Assembly: GCF_022376445.1 (NCBI RefSeq)
Contig: NW_025955665.1
Coordinates: 1 to 15,529 of the forward strand
DNA length: 15,529 bases
Source of the DNA: Fomitopsis serialis
Taxonomy: Eukaryota > Basidiomycota > Agaricomycetes > Polyporales > Fomitopsidaceae
Direction: 5' to 3'
In this document: one piece after another, positions 14,813-15,529 of the stretch
Position numbering within the stretch: position 1 is the stretch's first letter
How the letters are laid out: the number at the start of each line of letters is the position of its first letter
Translations under genes and position numbers: made by a program
The notes under the pieces: model-generated
The model's database searches: none
Seen by the model: the letters and a program-made list of their open reading frames with translations, nothing else
What the model was told of the DNA's origin: nothing

Positions 14813-15473
14813 ATGACCGACTCCTCGAGCTCAGCCCCCGTCTCGCCCCACGCGGCGCTCGTATCCGTCCATCGCTCCACCCCGTCTCGCATACCGCCCC
14901 GCTTGCTCTGGCCGCCGCCACTTTAGCTCCTGCGGCCGGCCACGCCGACACCCCAGGGACTCCCGCCACTGACGTCGCTCACTCCGCGCTTGGAGTCGCA
15001 CCGGCTGCGGGCGCTGAGCTCCGCCGAAACCCCGCAATCCGTCGGTCCACGCGGCGCGCACCCCCGCAATACCCGCCGCCGCCCGCATACGAGACGGCGG
15101 CTCTCCCGTGGATGCACTCGCGCCGCCTTCCTACGTCCGGCCCAGCGAGGATGCGCCTGCCATGCCCCGCTCGCTCGCGCCTCACGACGCATTGGCTAGC
15201 ATACGGTGGATCGTCGAGGACATGAAGCCTCACCCATGGTACGTTGCCTTTTTTTTCATTCTAGGTTCCATTACTGAATCTTTCAGGGTGCACTACGAGG
15301 CGTACGTGAAGCGCACCGGCCTGTTAGTGACGGCGTCGAAGGTGTCGAGCGCGCCGCAGGGCGCTCCTTTAGTATGGTACATGGCAGTTTGGGCGTCGAC
15401 GGAGCAGCAGGCGATGGACTTAGAGCGGTACGTGGAGGATCTGTTCGAGGAAGACGGGCGGGATGTTATTTGA
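14813..15473 (+). CDS. Unrecognised spliced protein, about 200 residues
   Basis: Not recognised. The ATG at 14813 opens MTDSSSSAPVSPHAALVSVH. The frame shifts at CCCC 14897-14900 (one C short) into a long Ala/Pro-rich segment (ALAAATLAPAAGHADTPGT, RRAPPQYPPPPAYETAA). It shifts again at CCC 15105-15107 (one C short) into VDALAPPSYVRPSEDAPA and ASIRWIVEDMKPHPW. A 48-nt intron (15239-15286, GTACGT, TTACTGAAT branch, TTTCAG) is followed by VHYEAYVKRTGLLVTASKV, VWYMAVWAST and DLERYVEDLFEEDG to TGA at 15471. The disordered N-terminus and compact acidic C-terminal domain suggest a soluble protein. The intron length is a multiple of three, so read-through would add 16 residues. Confidence 0.6.
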
Positions 15474-15529
15474 GGTGGGCGCCGCCCACATTACTATCCG
15501 TAGTACTACTACACACGTTCTGGCTACAC
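15474..15529. other. 3' flank to window end
   Basis: Downstream of the last stop codon; no feature seen. Confidence 0.3.

Noticed and set aside
14264..14892. Overlapping long frames on both strands
   Set aside because: High GC leaves many frames open; no motifs, splice sites or agreed boundaries.

Overview
This looks like nuclear DNA of a basidiomycete fungus, most likely an Agaricomycete. Genes are split by very short introns (about 35-80 nt) with GT..AG ends and CTNAY-type branch points. The families I recognise (DUF6589, TET/JBP-like 2OG-Fe(II) oxygenase, MYND finger, Tad-like LINE) are expanded in Agaricomycete genomes. GC is high outside one AT-richer transposon. No rRNA, tRNA, CRISPR array or bacterial-type operon was seen.

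Layout, left to right: a DUF6589 gene on the minus strand running off the left edge (1-1721); a possible small spliced gene (2126-2495, -); a MYND zinc-finger gene (3082-3593, +) whose 3' part lies antisense to a decayed fragment of fatty acid synthase alpha (3444-3668, -); a TET/JBP-like dioxygenase gene with three introns (4083-5438, -); a truncated LINE reverse-transcriptase fragment (6016-6585, -); a large four-exon gene with a Zn2Cys6-like cluster, coiled coil and 42-bp minisatellite (6669-9624, -); a second unrecognised minus-strand gene (9813-about 10480); a C-rich about 30-bp tandem array (10734-11094); a chromodomain gene (11149-11744, +); the end of a putative membrane-protein gene (11764-12059, -); a 632-bp mariner-like MITE with TA target duplication (12189-12820); and two unrecognised plus-strand genes (13284-13765 and 14813-15473).

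The most striking property is technical or evolutionary. Seven genes carry single-base shifts located in mononucleotide runs, nearly all of them one base short in a G or C run, while their splice sites and conserved motifs are otherwise intact. This looks more like uncorrected homopolymer error in the assembly than independent decay, so most frameshifted genes here should not be called pseudogenes yet. The FAS fragment and the LINE fragment look like real decay.

Functionally the window is an accessory, repeat-rich region. It holds chromatin- and DNA-modification-type genes (oxygenase, chromodomain, Zn-cluster protein with SUMO-interaction-like motifs) among mobile-element debris, rather than a metabolic pathway.
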